From Moniliella sp. 'wahieum' (Eukaryota; Basidiomycota; Moniliellomycetes; Moniliellales; Moniliellaceae), in the NCBI GenBank assembly GCA_003971905.1, contig RSEE01000004.1, positions 434,001 through 498,000 of the forward strand: 64,000 nt of DNA, in the 5' to 3' direction. Both the position numbers and the translations under genes were made by a program. Under the pieces are notes generated by a model. It did no database searches and was not told the origin of the DNA. It worked only from the letters and a program-made list of their open reading frames with translations. Shown here one piece after another: positions 1 through 10,362 of this stretch (position 1 is the first letter of the stretch; each line of letters begins with the position of its first letter).

Positions 1-1071
1 GCAGACAGATCGGGCGCAAAGGCAATCCGAATGCGGACCACCGGCTTCCAGTGCAAGGTGCCAGCTACCGGAGCCACGTAAAACTCAACTTCGACAAGCA
101 TCCCCCCAGCCAAGGTGAGCGTTTGACTCAGTTGGGCCTGCCTTTCCCCTTCCTCTCCAACGGAGGACAAAGTCATTTTCTCCTCCAAATGCTCAAGTCC
201 CATGGGTTGCTTGAGCAACGATCCGATCAGACAGGCTGGCCAGCAGGGCTGCAACCTCTGTCCCCCCCTTATGGGAGGTGGTGTGTTGCTTACCCCTGCT
301 CAATGTGTCGAGAGAACGGGTGAGCGACATGAACTCGACCAAAGCAGGGGAAGAAAACAGATTGGCTTTCTCAGCTTCTGCCTCCTTCTCATCGCCAGGC
401 GCAACGGAAACAGAGGCTGACGCGGGTGAACTGGTACTGGTGTTGAAGAGGCTCACCGCTCCCACCCCATCACGATTGTTTGCAGAGGGGGTGGCGCGGT
501 CGGTTTCCAAGATCAAAGGCCGTACCAGGGTGGAAGCCGTGGCGCTATCGGCGCCAGCTTCTTGCAACAGCAACGCCAGCCGATCACGTCCGCCCGGATC
601 GGTTGGAAGGGTAGCAACGGCTGAGGCAGTAACAGGGGAGGAAGGCTTGTGCTGTGTGCTGCAAGCGCCTGTCCAACAGACCAGAGCGTGTCCTGAACCA
701 TAGCCCGTGTTAGCGGTGGGGCCGCTGCCCCCAGCCTATCAAGGCTGTTGGTAGAACCGGAACCCAAGGCTGCACTGGCGCCCAGTCGCTCAGCGGTACG
801 ACCATCAAAGGGATGCATGTAGACGCCTGGGCTTCGCGTCCGACCGGTCTCTTCGTCTGCCCGAGAGGGAAGGAGCGCTTCGACGCTCAACTGCAATGCA
901 GCCAACTTGGCATACACCGAGGGCGCCTCCACCAGGCTGGCGTCCGCCTGCGGCGGTGGCGGCAACAACTGGGGCGGGACAAGGGGTTGGAGGTGGAAGT
1001 GAGAGCAAGCACCCCTTCCATTCCGTCCGGCACAGCGGTGCCAGTGCCGGAAGATCCTCGTTCAAGGCCAT
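1..1071 (-). CDS. Possible Mediator Med1-like protein, partial (3' end outside the window)
   Basis: The gene reads leftwards from an ATG at 1071 (MALNEDLPALAPL) and runs off the left edge. Coding stretches lie in at least three frames: 1071-1013, about 968-640, and about 640-1. A 44-nt GT-AG intron at 969-1012 is possible. The protein has leucine-rich helical segments (KLAALQLSVEALL; DRLALLLQEAG), a Ser/Thr/Ala-rich linker, then LTLAGGMLVEVEFYV near the edge. That last segment resembles the Med1 pattern in which a beta-strand pair follows a regulatory helical region of the Mediator middle module. The similarity is only a remembered pattern and no diagnostic residue is visible, so the family call is weak. 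The frame changes match those in the neighbouring genes and are probably sequence errors. If it is not Med1, it is an unrecognised fungal protein. Confidence 0.35.
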
Positions 1072-1317
1072 GCTGCCCTGCACGCCAGAAGGGTGGTGGT
1101 GACGAGGAATACGGTGCTGGCAATGTTTCTTCGCACGGCCACTGTGCGCTGATGGAGACGCGATTGCCGCCTGCCTTGTCTGTTTCATCTGGGCGCTGCG
1201 AAATTAAAATCGGGGCAATTGTTATTGATGCCCCGCTATGCACTATGGAAACTTCGGCGCTCTAGCTTCAGCAGGGCGATTACATCCTGCCAGCCCAGCT
1301 GTCCAATACGCTCCATT

Positions 1318-2545
1318 CTATTCTTCCCCCTCATGGGTCTCCAGCCACTGACCGAACGCCTCTGTCCGAGCTTGCTCCTCTTGCCTCCTCCTCTTCGTTG
1401 GCTCCACCTCGGATGCCCGAACGACGAAACTTGGGCCGAACGGCGGTGGTAATGTAGGCTTCGACTTTACGTTTGTCAAACCAGCGACCGTCCATCTTGT
1501 CCACGCAGAGCTGCGCGGCCTCGGTCGTAGTAAAGCGCACACTCATCACGCCTTCCTCTTCCTTGTCGTAGATGATCACGTTGGTTACTGCACCGACGGC
1601 TGTAATGTCTCACACTCTTCTCGCACGTCCGTCTTCAGGTCGAGGAGCAGTGCTGGATCGGACTCCAACTCGGCGAGCGTAAACATGTGCTTGAGCACCA
1701 CGGTCCTCCCACCAGCCTCGGCAGGTGTAACGACTGCATACGACTGGCCTGTTGGGTCAGAAATCACCTCCTCGTCCGAATCCCAATCGTTCACTTTCCT
1801 AGACACAGACGAGTTGGTTAGAGACGATAAACTTGGCACAGAGCAGAAGACGCACTCGTTCAAGCGCTTGTTGCGGTCCTTGATGCGTTGTTTTTCTTCC
1901 TCCGTTCGTTGCTTGGGAGCAGGTGGTTGCCCTCCTTCTACCGAAGGGGCTGGCGCCTCCTTAAATTGGGCGCGTTCAACATTCATCAAGGGCTTGCTCG
2001 TCCCCACCCGAAGCGGGCTTTGGTCCAACACGGTAATGGCCAGCTCGACACTTTCCGGTCGAAAGTAGGTCACCAAAGCCTCCCCTTTGAACTGACCTTG
2101 GTCGTCGTAGTAGAGTTTCACCCTCGTTTCCCCGGTTCGTCCTCCACAAAACCCCGTACCGGCCAAACACATCAGCCACCTCCGACACTCACATCCGACG
2201 GCAAGCCCGAGATGAAGACAGAGCTACAGGGCGGCTTGGAATCCCCGGCTTGGGTTTCTTTGTGCTGCCTTGTCTTTGGAGGAGCGCTTGCGTTTGTTGG
2301 TCGCCTCGGGTGGACTGACCTCCTCGGGCGCTGGCACCCAGGATTGCCGTTGTTCGTCCCATTCCAGGGTCGGCTCGTCAGAGCCTGCCAACGGCTCGTA
2401 AATCCACTTGCCACTGACTTGGTCAAAACACGCGTGGGTCAGACTCGAACGCGGCAGCGGCAGTGGCAGTGACAGTGACACTGGCGGCGGAAGCGGCGGT
2501 GGAAGCGGGAGGATGGGCTGGCACCGGGCTGGGCGCTGGACTCAT
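1318..2545 (-). CDS. CUS2: Tat-SF1/Cus2-type U2 snRNP splicing factor (two RRMs)
   Basis: This is the fungal counterpart of human HTATSF1, S. pombe Uap2 and yeast Cus2, which bind the SF3b part of the U2 snRNP in the nucleus. The N-terminus (ATG at 2545) is Ala/Pro/Ser-rich and leads to FDQVSGKWIYEPL, the short motif typical of the family. RRM1 begins at SSVFISGLPSD and continues through VADVFGRYG, VKLYYDDQGQFKGEALVTYF and AITVLDQ. A linker carries a DWDSDEE acidic patch. The second RRM, of UHM type, has RTVVLKHMFTLAEL, MSVRFTTTEAAQLCVDKMDG and RWFDKRKVEAYI. The tail ends EAFGQWLETHEGEE, which is also conserved in the family. About 409 codons are spanned. The frame changes at roughly 2440, 2250, 2190, 2140 and 1600, each inside or beside conserved sequence, so the breaks look like base-calling errors. 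The gene is divergent from RIO1. Confidence 0.78.
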
Positions 2546-2930
2546 GGTCGTTGGTGGGCAAGCGGGGTTGTCAAGCGATGGGGAAGCGGTTAAGCGTTAA
2601 GCGCGAAGCTGGCAGCACCAAAACACAACAGCTGCTCGCTGCCCCCGTGTCCCATCCGACAACGCACGCCCCCTCAGTTCACCATCCAATTCGGTCAACC
2701 CATTCAGAAGCGGACAGCGGCTGGCGGGGCGGCTGCTGGGCGGAAGATGTATGAGTCATGCATGAGAGTGGCGGAAATGTTTTTCCGCTCTTTTTTCACC
2801 CACGCAGTGAATAAATTACTGAGGGGTGCCACGGTCGGTTGAAGGCCCAAACCTTTGAGGTTAAACGTTGAAGCGCTTGAAAAGCTTGAGGCCGCAAGGT
2901 GGGTTCTTCACCTCCAAGTCAGCACCGCCA
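2546..2930. promoter_or_regulatory. Shared divergent promoter between the CUS2-like gene and RIO1
   Basis: These 385 bases separate two start codons that face away from each other, so the stretch must hold both promoters. It includes an AT-richer stretch near 2775-2830 (TTTTTTCACC, GAATAAATTACTG). No canonical TATATAA box is visible. Confidence 0.5.
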
Positions 2931-5064
2931 TGGCCGTCTCGGCACCCTCACCGCCCCCGCCACTTCAGGAGCCCCCAATTGCAGAGGCCACATACGCTGC
3001 GGAAGCGTCGTACTCTGACGAGGACGAATACTACGACGAGGACGACCAAGTGGGACATGTCGAAGATGCCGACTGGGATCTGCGCACGGCGACTTTACCA
3101 AGGCATTTAACCGCGCACGCCAGGCCGACGCGCCCTCCGCGTCCGGCACCGGCTCCTCCGTAGCTAGGGGACTTCCTCTTCGTCCGCCTCGGCCGTGCCT
3201 GCGGCTGCGGCGCCGCTTCCCGCGATGAACGTTAAGCACAGGCGGCCCGATCCCCCGCCCAGCTGACCGGAGAAGGAAAGCAGCTGGCTGACCTGTCGAA
3301 CCGGCTTGCGTCTTTGGCTGCCGGCGACAAACCGGATGCGTCTACGTACGATGTTTCTCAATCTGTTGGCGGTCAACGGGCCGGTCGGCGGTGCCCCGCA
3401 GGCCGGTGACGCGGCGGCCTCGGCGAGCGGGGCAAGGCGAAAAGACAAGTCCGATCGTGCAACCCACCAAGCCGTCTTTGATCCTCGCACCTTGCTCATC
3501 ATCTACAAGATGATTCAGTCTGGGCTGCTGGGAGAAGTGCATGGCGTCGTTTCGACCGGCAAAGAGGCCAATGTGTACCACGCGTACGAGGGTCCCCCGA
3601 TGAGGAAGGCAAGCCGATTCCCGTTCCGGTTTATGGCAGCGCCCCGCTCGGAGGGACGGTGCACACTCTGGAGGAAGGTGCTGACCCGCCCCGCGGCTTG
3701 GCACTCAAGGTGTACAAGACGGCCCAGCTTTCATTTAAGGATCGTGGGATTTACACAAAAGGACACACGTTTTGAGCATGGGTACCAAGGCAACAATTCT
3801 CGTAAGATGGTAAGCCAATGGGCCAGCAAAGAAGATCGCAATCTACGCCGCCTGTCTGCTGCTGGCTTACGGGCCCCGAAAGTGGTGGAGCACAAGGACA
3901 ATGTGCTGGTGATGGATTTCCTGGGCAACCGGCAAGGATGGGCGTCGCCTCGTCTTCGCGACGCCGAGGCGGCGATCGATATGGAGGAGGAGGCACGGGC
4001 CAACGACGACGAGCTGGCTCCTTCACGTTGGACAGAACTCTATGCAGAGCTGCTTGCCTCGGTCCGGATTATGTACCAGCAATGTCGTCTGGTCCATGCC
4101 GACCTGAGCGAGTACAATATTCTCTACCACGAGGGGCATTTGTGGATTATCGATGTCAGTCAAAGTGTCCAGCACGACCACGAATCTGCCTTTGACTTTT
4201 TGAGGCACGATCTCGAGCACGTCGATCGTTATTTCGCCCGGCACGGCGTCCCCGTGTTGGGCTTGCGCCGCACCTTTGACTTTGTCATTTCTGAGCCCGC
4301 CCAGCCGGCGCGGCGACGCAAAGGTGGTGGTCAAGCTGGTCTGGCCCAGCACATGGGGGGGACCATGCTCATGAAGAGGCCATGTTGGACCGGGTGGGCG
4401 ACGGCTCGATCCCCGGAACCACTCCCACCACCACCGTAACCCACATGGGAGGAGAGACGGAATCCGAGTTGATGCGCACCATCTTGGGATTGGTCCGCAA
4501 AAAACAGCTCAAGGCATTGGCCAAGGCCGAGGATCGGCGTACCATGCCATCTCCTCCGGCAGGAGCTCCTGCTTCCGAGAATGTGCACGCTGAACCTGAG
4601 CCGAACTACGAGGAGGACGCAGCTGTGGAGGACGCAGTCTTCAAGTCGACGTACATTCCCCGCACATTGGACGACGTTTACGATGCCGAGCGAGACGCCG
4701 ACCTGGTCATGGCTGGCCATGCTGACCAATTGGTATATGCCAAGGTGACGGGCCTGGACGTGGCGGTGCGCAAGGCCGACGAACGGGCGGAGGAAGCAAT
4801 GATGAGAACAAGGATGGGGATGAGGTAGCGGGGGAGCATGAGTGGGATCCTCCTATCGACGACGTGGATGAAGGAGAAGAGAGCGACTCATCCGACTCGG
4901 AACAAGGGCCAAAGAAACCTCGTGGTCACCGTCATGAAGACAGGGACGCCAAGAAGGAGCGAAAGCAGGCTGCCAAAGAGGAAAAGAGGGAGAAACGCAA
5001 GACCAAGATGCCCAAGAAGGACAAGAAGGCCCGTGTTAAGAAAACGGCCGGGACGAAACGTTAG
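2931..5064 (+). CDS. RIO1: Atypical protein kinase Rio1 (late 40S maturation)
   Basis: Rio1 is an atypical kinase/ATPase that acts in cytoplasmic maturation of the pre-40S ribosomal subunit. From the ATG at 2931 there is an acidic N-terminus (YSDEDEYYDEDD) ending in DWDLR, then, after a one-base shift near 3085, GDFTKAFNRARQAD. The RIO kinase domain follows: DPRTLLIIYKMIQSG, the nucleotide loop STGKEANVYHA, LALKVYKTAQLSFKDR (with the catalytic lysine), RKMVSQWASKEDRNLRRL, VLVMDFLG, the catalytic loop VHADLSEYNIL and the metal-binding IIDVSQSVQ. The C-terminus keeps the Rio1 features TYIPRTLDDVYDAERD and LVYAKVTGLDVAVRKADE, followed by an acidic then strongly basic tail (KKDKKARVKKTAGTKR). The span of about 711 codons is longer than yeast Rio1 because of the N-terminal and tail extensions. 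Frame changes occur near 3085, 3330-3400, 3600, 3770, 4380 and 4830. Confidence 0.9.
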
Positions 5065-5649
5065 TCCGGGTACAGTGCTGATCACCATTATATCGATTTT
5101 CGCTGTTAAATGACATCTGTATTGGATGTCAGTCTGCTCTTGGCCCGGAAACATGAAAGTGAAGATGGAAAGGCATGAAGGTGTCGCCGTGGATGATGGC
5201 TAGCCTACAACTGCTGCCGAGAATACATTGGGGGTAATTGAGTCTGCCGGTGTGAATGGACGGTAAGTATAATAGCGGGGAAAGAAAGCAGTTACAAAAC
5301 AGCATCGTTGGTACGGTCGGACTGAGGCGGTGACAACAACATAAAAAAAGGAATGTGAAGGCGAGAACAACAAAGGCGGACGGATACACTAGTGAGGCGG
5401 GAAAGCGAGAAGGTAGAGAGCTGCTGGGAACAGTGCGAAAACACGTTTCTTTCTCGATTATATCGACGATCATCAGTCCCCCTCGACAAACATATGCACA
5501 CCCTCCCCCTTGCCTTGGCAAGCTTTTACAGTCAGAGGACAGCAAAGAAGAGCCTGTCCAGGCTAGGAGTTGAATCTGGCTTGTTGCCTATAGAGGTTGA
5601 TTCGTACAGGCCACTGGGCGGTGCCCTACCAACGAGAGGATTCGCGTAG
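5065..5649. other. Intergenic stretch between convergent genes
   Basis: This lies between the RIO1 stop and the stop of the minus-strand hypothetical gene. It is lower in GC than its surroundings and contains candidate 3' processing signals (ATAAAAAAAGGAATG near 5341). No coding sequence or repeat is evident. Confidence 0.4.
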
Positions 5650-6206
5650 CTATAGCGCTTGATCGCATGATTGCTGGTCACGTGCCGCGGAGGATGGTGA
5701 AATTGTGTTACGTAATCCGATTTTGACCTCCGCCGTCTCGTTGAACAATTCGACTTGCAGGTGGCGTCTTCGCTTGAGTTGGAGCAACACACCGTCTGTC
5801 CCAACACGCCACGGTCGAGCGCGCACCAACGCATGGCGGCGGTGGTGGTAATACGTGGCTTCTGCTGCCATGATCGGCATTCAATAAGCAGCACGCAGTT
5901 TGAGACTAACGGGTAATGATTAACGAACTGTGCCCAGAGTACTAAGTTATACCGAGTGTCCTGTGTATACTCGGTACTGACTGCGAGGCGAGACTCACGT
6001 ACAGGATGGTGTACTGGGGTCGTGCTTCGAGGCCAGCGCTTATTAGTGCGCACGCCGACGATCATCGCCTGATAGATAGCGTGGGCGACGGCAATCGCTC
6101 CGCCGATGATCGATGAAGCTTGAAGCTTGAAGATGAAGACAAGGGGGGTCGATGAAGCCATGAAGGCATAGGGCGTGCTGCCGGTAGAGGTGCCTGTAGG
6201 AGTCAC
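5650..6206 (-). CDS. Small hypothetical protein with one possible membrane segment
   Basis: I do not recognise this protein. Proposed exons on the minus strand are 6206-5999 and 5864-5650. Exon 1 runs from MTPTGTSTGST through a hydrophobic segment (LQASSIIGGAIAVAHAIYQA) to a basic end. The donor is GTGAGT directly after GTAC, and the acceptor is a tandem CAGCAG. Exon 2 carries EATYYHHRRHALVRARPWR and LQVELFNETAEVKIGLRN. The splice keeps the frame and joins two stretches that both look coding. The product would be about 140 aa and could be a small membrane protein. Support is limited to splice grammar and composition, so a chance ORF remains possible. Confidence 0.33.
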
Positions 6207-6979
6207 CTAGTCGCCCCGTCCATATGTGCTGCTCCGGGCAAGCAAGCGCCTGGGCAGCGCAGCGCAAGTGTGCGCTCGTGCGCGCTCGCGTGCCTTATCG
6301 GGGGGCAGAGCCAAGTGCGCGAAGCACCGCACAGCACTGCTCTTTTGTGGCGGGTACTGACGCGTGCCAGGCTGACGCGCTGGCGCAGTGCCCAGCACGC
6401 GCAGCCGCCACTCAGTACTCAACCATCCTACGCTGCGGCGGGCGATTGTCGATTGGAGGCCATTGGCCATACCATTGCATTGTCCCTGTGCAAGAGCCGG
6501 TGGGCGTGCAGAGTGGACGGGTGCCAGGCGTAGCCGGTGCCGCGTAGCCGTGGTGAGTACTGAGTAGGGTACTGAGTACGAGGGCGGCGTGCTGCGTTCT
6601 GGGACATGGAGCACGCACCGCGCGCGCATGGCCCCGCGGTTTAGCGCCTGCCCAGCGCCTGCCCAGCGCTTGCCCCCCGGCAGCAGGCCTGCCGCTGCCC
6701 CTGCGGGCCTCCCAGACCCAGCAAGAGGGGTGTGGTGCCTCACCCGGGCGCTCTGGCGCTGTGGCCCCCACAACACACACTGTTCCTGCGTCGCTGCCGC
6801 TCCGCTGCCAAGCCCCCGCGCACAGGGCCAGTGTCCCGCACCACCTCACGCTACGGTGCACCCGCGCGCGCCGCGGCAATTCGTATATAACCACCTCAGC
6901 CTTGGGCCAATGAGCAGAGCGGCTTGGTGCTCTTGCCTACCGTCCGCCTGCCCCCCTCCCACCGCCTCCGTCCACTACC
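6207..6979 (+). promoter_or_regulatory. Upstream region of the Pro/Glu/Lys-rich gene with TATA box
   Basis: This is a very GC-rich stretch. A TATATAA box lies at 6884-6890, 90 nt before the ATG at 6980, followed by a C/T-rich leader. The palindrome-like motif GAGTACTGAGT is at 6555-6565, a second GTACTGAGTAC at 6569-6579 and ACTCAGTACTC at 6410-6420. Long open frames here are GC-driven and are not supported as genes. Confidence 0.6.
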
Positions 6980-8311
6980 ATGGCTGACACTACCTCTCCC
7001 GCTGTCGAGGCCCCCAAGGTCGAGCCCGTTGCTGCTGTGAGCATTCTTCATCGTCCGCATGGGGCTTGGGCAGCCACCTGCCCAGTGCCCGCAGACCCCT
7101 GTCGAGGCCTTGTCTCTGACCAATTTTCCCTTCCCTACAGCAGGTGGAAGCCGCCGCGCCGGCCCCTGAGGTGACCACTGCAGTCGAGCCCATCGACCCG
7201 GACGCTGCCGAGCCCACGTTCGAGCCACCTACTGAGCAGCCCACCACATCGGAGGCTCCGGCCAAGGAGGCGAGCAAACCGGAGACCCCAGCTGAGGCGC
7301 CTGCCGAGGAGGCCAAGGAGACCCTTTCCGAGGAACCCAAGAAGGAAGAGAAGCCGGCTTCAGCTCCCGCTCCTGCCAAGGTACGTGCTCACACACTTAC
7401 CTCATGAAGGATTAAAATACTGACGTCGTTACCATGGCAGGCCAAAAGGAGAAACGCGCTTCCTTTATTCAACGCGTGTTCACTCTTGGCAAGAAGGAAA
7501 AGAAGGAGCCAGTGAAGGAGCAACCTAAGAAGGTTGTCTCCAAGGAAGAGGCCAAGAAGGTGGAACCCACGAAGGAGCCCAAGGAAACCCCCGTCAAAGA
7601 AGAGGGCCCTAAGGAGCCCAAGACCGAGGAGCCCGTTTCGGAAGAGGCTACTCCCGCAGCTGAGCCCGTCCCCAAAGAAACCAAGCCTGAGGAAGAGTCC
7701 AAGGTCGAGGAGACTGTCAAGGAAGAGGCTGCTCCTGCCGAGGAACCCAAGGCCGAGGAGCCCACGGCCGAGGAGCCCAAGGCCGAGGAACCCAAGGCTG
7801 AGGAGCCTAAGGTTGAGGAGCCCAAGGTTGAGGAGCCCAAGGCGGAAAAGCCGACGGAAGAGCCTAAGGCCGAAGAAACCCCCAAGGAGGATGCTCCTAA
7901 GGCGACGGAAGCCCCTAAGGTTGCGCCCAAGCCCAAGGAGGAACCCAAGCCTGCCGAGAAGCCAAAGCACGGCCGTCACCTGAGCCTTAAGGGGTTCAAG
8001 TTGGGTAAGTTCTTTGAGAAATTCAATAGCGACAAGAAGACGCCGAAGCCCGCGCCGTTCCTGAAAAGCCCAAGGCCGAAGCTGCCAAGAAAGAGGTCAA
8101 GGCTGAGGAGCCTAAGAAGGCGGAAGTGCCTGTCGCTGAAGAAGCCAAGCCGGCTGAGGAGGCCAAGCCGGCTGAGGAGGCTACACCGGCCGTGGAGACA
8201 AAGGCGGAAGAGCCTGCCATCGAGGCTTCGGCTGCTGCCGAGGAGGCTGCACCCGCCGAGACTGCAGCTGAGGCGCCCAAGGTTGAGGCTGCTGCGGAGG
8301 AAGCCAAGTAA
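6980..8311 (+). CDS. Low-complexity Pro/Glu/Lys-rich repeat protein
   Basis: I recognise no family. Three exons are clear: 6980-7036, 7141-7380 and 7441-8311. Both introns have good sites (GTGAGC to CTACAG; GTACGT to GGCAG), and the first has a tandem CAG-CAG acceptor that would add or drop one Gln. The protein starts MADTTSPAVEAPK and is dominated by short repeats of the type EEPKAEEPK/VEEPK and later EAKPAEEAKPAEEA. It is interrupted by two basic, more ordered islands: KRASFIQRVFTLGKK at the start of exon 3, and HGRHLSLKGFKLGKFFEKF midway. The exons total 1168 nt. Adding one A in the AAAA run after 7443 and one C near 8060 gives 1170 nt, 389 aa, with a continuous repeat. Both islands are amphipathic and basic, so membrane or nucleic-acid binding is possible; this is an inference. 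The strong TATA promoter suggests high expression. Confidence 0.7.
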
Positions 8312-8985
8312 CCTTGCCGCATGTGCTAGCAATACCTGGCCTGTCCCCGTCCGCTTGGCTGGCGCGGGGCATGCGGTCGAATAACTCTTTTCTCGGGGTT
8401 GTCAAACGGCAAATGCGCGAGGTTTTTTCTTCGTATAAACTTCGCTCGTTTGTTCCCTATACCAAACCCGTGATCTCGCTATACCACGTTCTTCTACCCC
8501 CGTCCGTCTTACCACTATAACCCTCGCCATTGTCCCCCACACACTTTTATCCCCCGGCGCTTGTTCTTTGTTTACGCGTTTACGCTTCTGTTCTTCTTTA
8601 CACTGCCGAAACTTTGATGTGATGACCACGAAGTATAACTCTTGATAGTCTCGGAACTACACGCGGGAGGCTAACGTATTCTCATAGACAGCCAGTGGCC
8701 ATATTGTTCCTATTGGAAGAGAGGCAAGAGCTCTGTCACACATATTTCAGGTAGGACACATTTCCCCCCGTGCTAATCTTGTTTGATGCTCAGGCTGAGC
8801 GCTCAGCCTTCCCATGGAGGTTAGGGTTTTCTTTGCGAGACGTGCTAAGGAGGAAATGTCATGTGAGACCGCATCGTCGTGCTCTACTATAGGTAGAGGT
8901 TGAACTGGTACCTCCATCTGAAGGTCAACAACGCCAATGTGCTGCTGAATGTTTGCCTAGAAGCTGGAACTGCTCCGGGCGATCC
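8312..8985. other. Intergenic stretch downstream of the repeat-protein gene
   Basis: This holds the 3' untranslated region of the plus-strand gene, with T-rich sequence at 8570-8620, and the spacer to the tRNA. A dyad-rich segment (GCTCAGGCTGAGCGCTCAGC) lies near 8790-8809. No gene is seen. Confidence 0.4.
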
Positions 8986-8990
8986 AAAAA
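8986..8990 (-). terminator. RNA polymerase III terminator of the tRNA-Pro gene
   Basis: A run of five T on the minus strand directly follows the tRNA 3' end, as expected for Pol III termination. Confidence 0.75.
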
Positions 8991-9073
8991 GGGGTCCGCC
9001 CGGGATCGAACCGAGGACCACCTCTACGAGTTGAATACCCTAAAGAGGCATGATACCACTACACCACGAACCC
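8991..9073 (-). tRNA. tRNA-Pro (anticodon AGG) with an 11-nt intron
   Basis: Read on the minus strand, a full cloverleaf forms. The acceptor stem GGGTTCG pairs with CGGACCC (one G-U). An A-box-like D arm (TGGTGTAGTGGTATCATG) follows. The anticodon stem is CCTCT/AGAGG, the T arm is CTCGG-TTCGATC-CCGGG, and the discriminator base is C. The anticodon loop holds 18 nt: T-T-AGG-G, then 11 extra bases (TATTCAACTCG), then T. This is the canonical intron position, one base 3' of the anticodon. Anticodon AGG with G37 identifies proline. Length is 83 nt including the intron. Confidence 0.9.
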
Positions 9074-10362
9074 ACGTTGCAAGACGCTGGCGCATTGAAG
9101 TCAAACGCATCCAACAGTTGAGTTTTTTGAAAGACAGACAATGGTATGATGGGGGCTTTTGTTGCTACACACAGACGGGATAAGAAGTAGTAACCACTCT
9201 CTCACAGAGTCCTGAACTTTAACATACTGTCTGTGAACCAATGACTCTTGGACTGTAAGCACACGGTTGCTGTGGGCGGATGGAATGGACGAACTGGTGT
9301 TGGCTAGTGGGAAGATGGGCGATAAAAAACACGCAAGGGCTGTGTTGGCGTATAGTACTCCGAAATGGGAGGGTGCACGCTGGATCTGTTCACGGCATGG
9401 GCCATGCAGAGATGAAGGCGTGGGGATGTTTGAGATTGCCAGGATGACCAAACTGAATGTGGCGTAAGACTTGCACATTATGTGTGTCCCCAGACGCGAT
9501 AGGAGTGGGACTCAAAGGAGGAGAGAGACATTCGAAAAAAGGACATTCGACAGCGTCGTCGGCTAATTTGAGACCGGAGCATGGCGCCTGTGTGGGTGGG
9601 CAGGGTCGCCTAAACGATGAACACAGCCCCCCTGCGCTATCGGGGGGGCCGCGGATGCAACGGCGGGGGCGGGTGTCAGTACTCAGTGTCCCCGCCCCAC
9701 GTCGCTCGCTGAGCAAGCCATAGGCACGGGGCTTGTGCTGGACGAGCGCCCTGGCTCGCCCCCTCCGACCCTCTCCGACCAAGGGAGGATTGCGCAAGTG
9801 CGAGCCAGCGGGGGCACCAGCACATTGGTTGGCAGAGGCATGCGAGATCGGAGCTTCTGAGATTGAAGATCTGAGCGCACCGGCCATCCGAGCGAACGTC
9901 GCTCGTCTCCCCTCCACCCCCTTCCACCACCATCATCATGCATCTCATTAATCAACTTTGCGCCCGTCGTACGGTCCGCGTCACGCGCCAGCGCCCACGC
10001 CGAGCGAGGAGTGGCGGAGATGCCCTCCTTCGCTGCTCTCGCGCTCCCCCCCGGCCCAGAGGTGATTATGTCCAAAAATGGTTAGAGGGGACCCAATGAA
10101 TCAGCTGTGGGCAAACGGAATGCGTGCTCTTAATTTGTTGTTCAAGTATATAAGCCCCCTCATCTCCATCCCACGGACCATTTTTCTTCTCTCCACCCTC
10201 ACCTCCTGTTTACCTGTGCATTTCCTTTGGCCGGTCCAAAGACTTTTATCGTGCACTCCTCCCTCGTTCTTGGTCCTGCACCATCACTTCCGTTGCCCAC
10301 ACCTTTCCTTTTTTTACGAACACCCCTTTCGCTTTCTTTTCTTTTTCTTTTTGCCTAACACA
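9074..10362 (+). promoter_or_regulatory. Spacer and promoter of the secreted beta-barrel gene
   Basis: From the tRNA to about 10,100 I see no supportable gene; the long overlapping minus-strand frames at 9390-10075 lack any recognisable feature. A TATATAA box at 10147-10153 and a long C/T-rich leader (10180-10360) precede the ATG at 10363. The motif CAGTACTCAGT occurs at 9677-9687. Confidence 0.55.

Noticed and set aside
1318-5064. Interpretation of CUS2 and RIO1 as pseudogenes
   Set aside because: Both are conserved single-copy genes (RIO1 essential), every motif is intact across the breaks, and breaks of the same kind occur in nearly all other genes, which fits sequencing indels better.
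9390-10075. Overlapping minus-strand frames of 90-175 codons
   Set aside because: No motif, no splice sites consistent with a gene, and composition matches GC-rich spacer.
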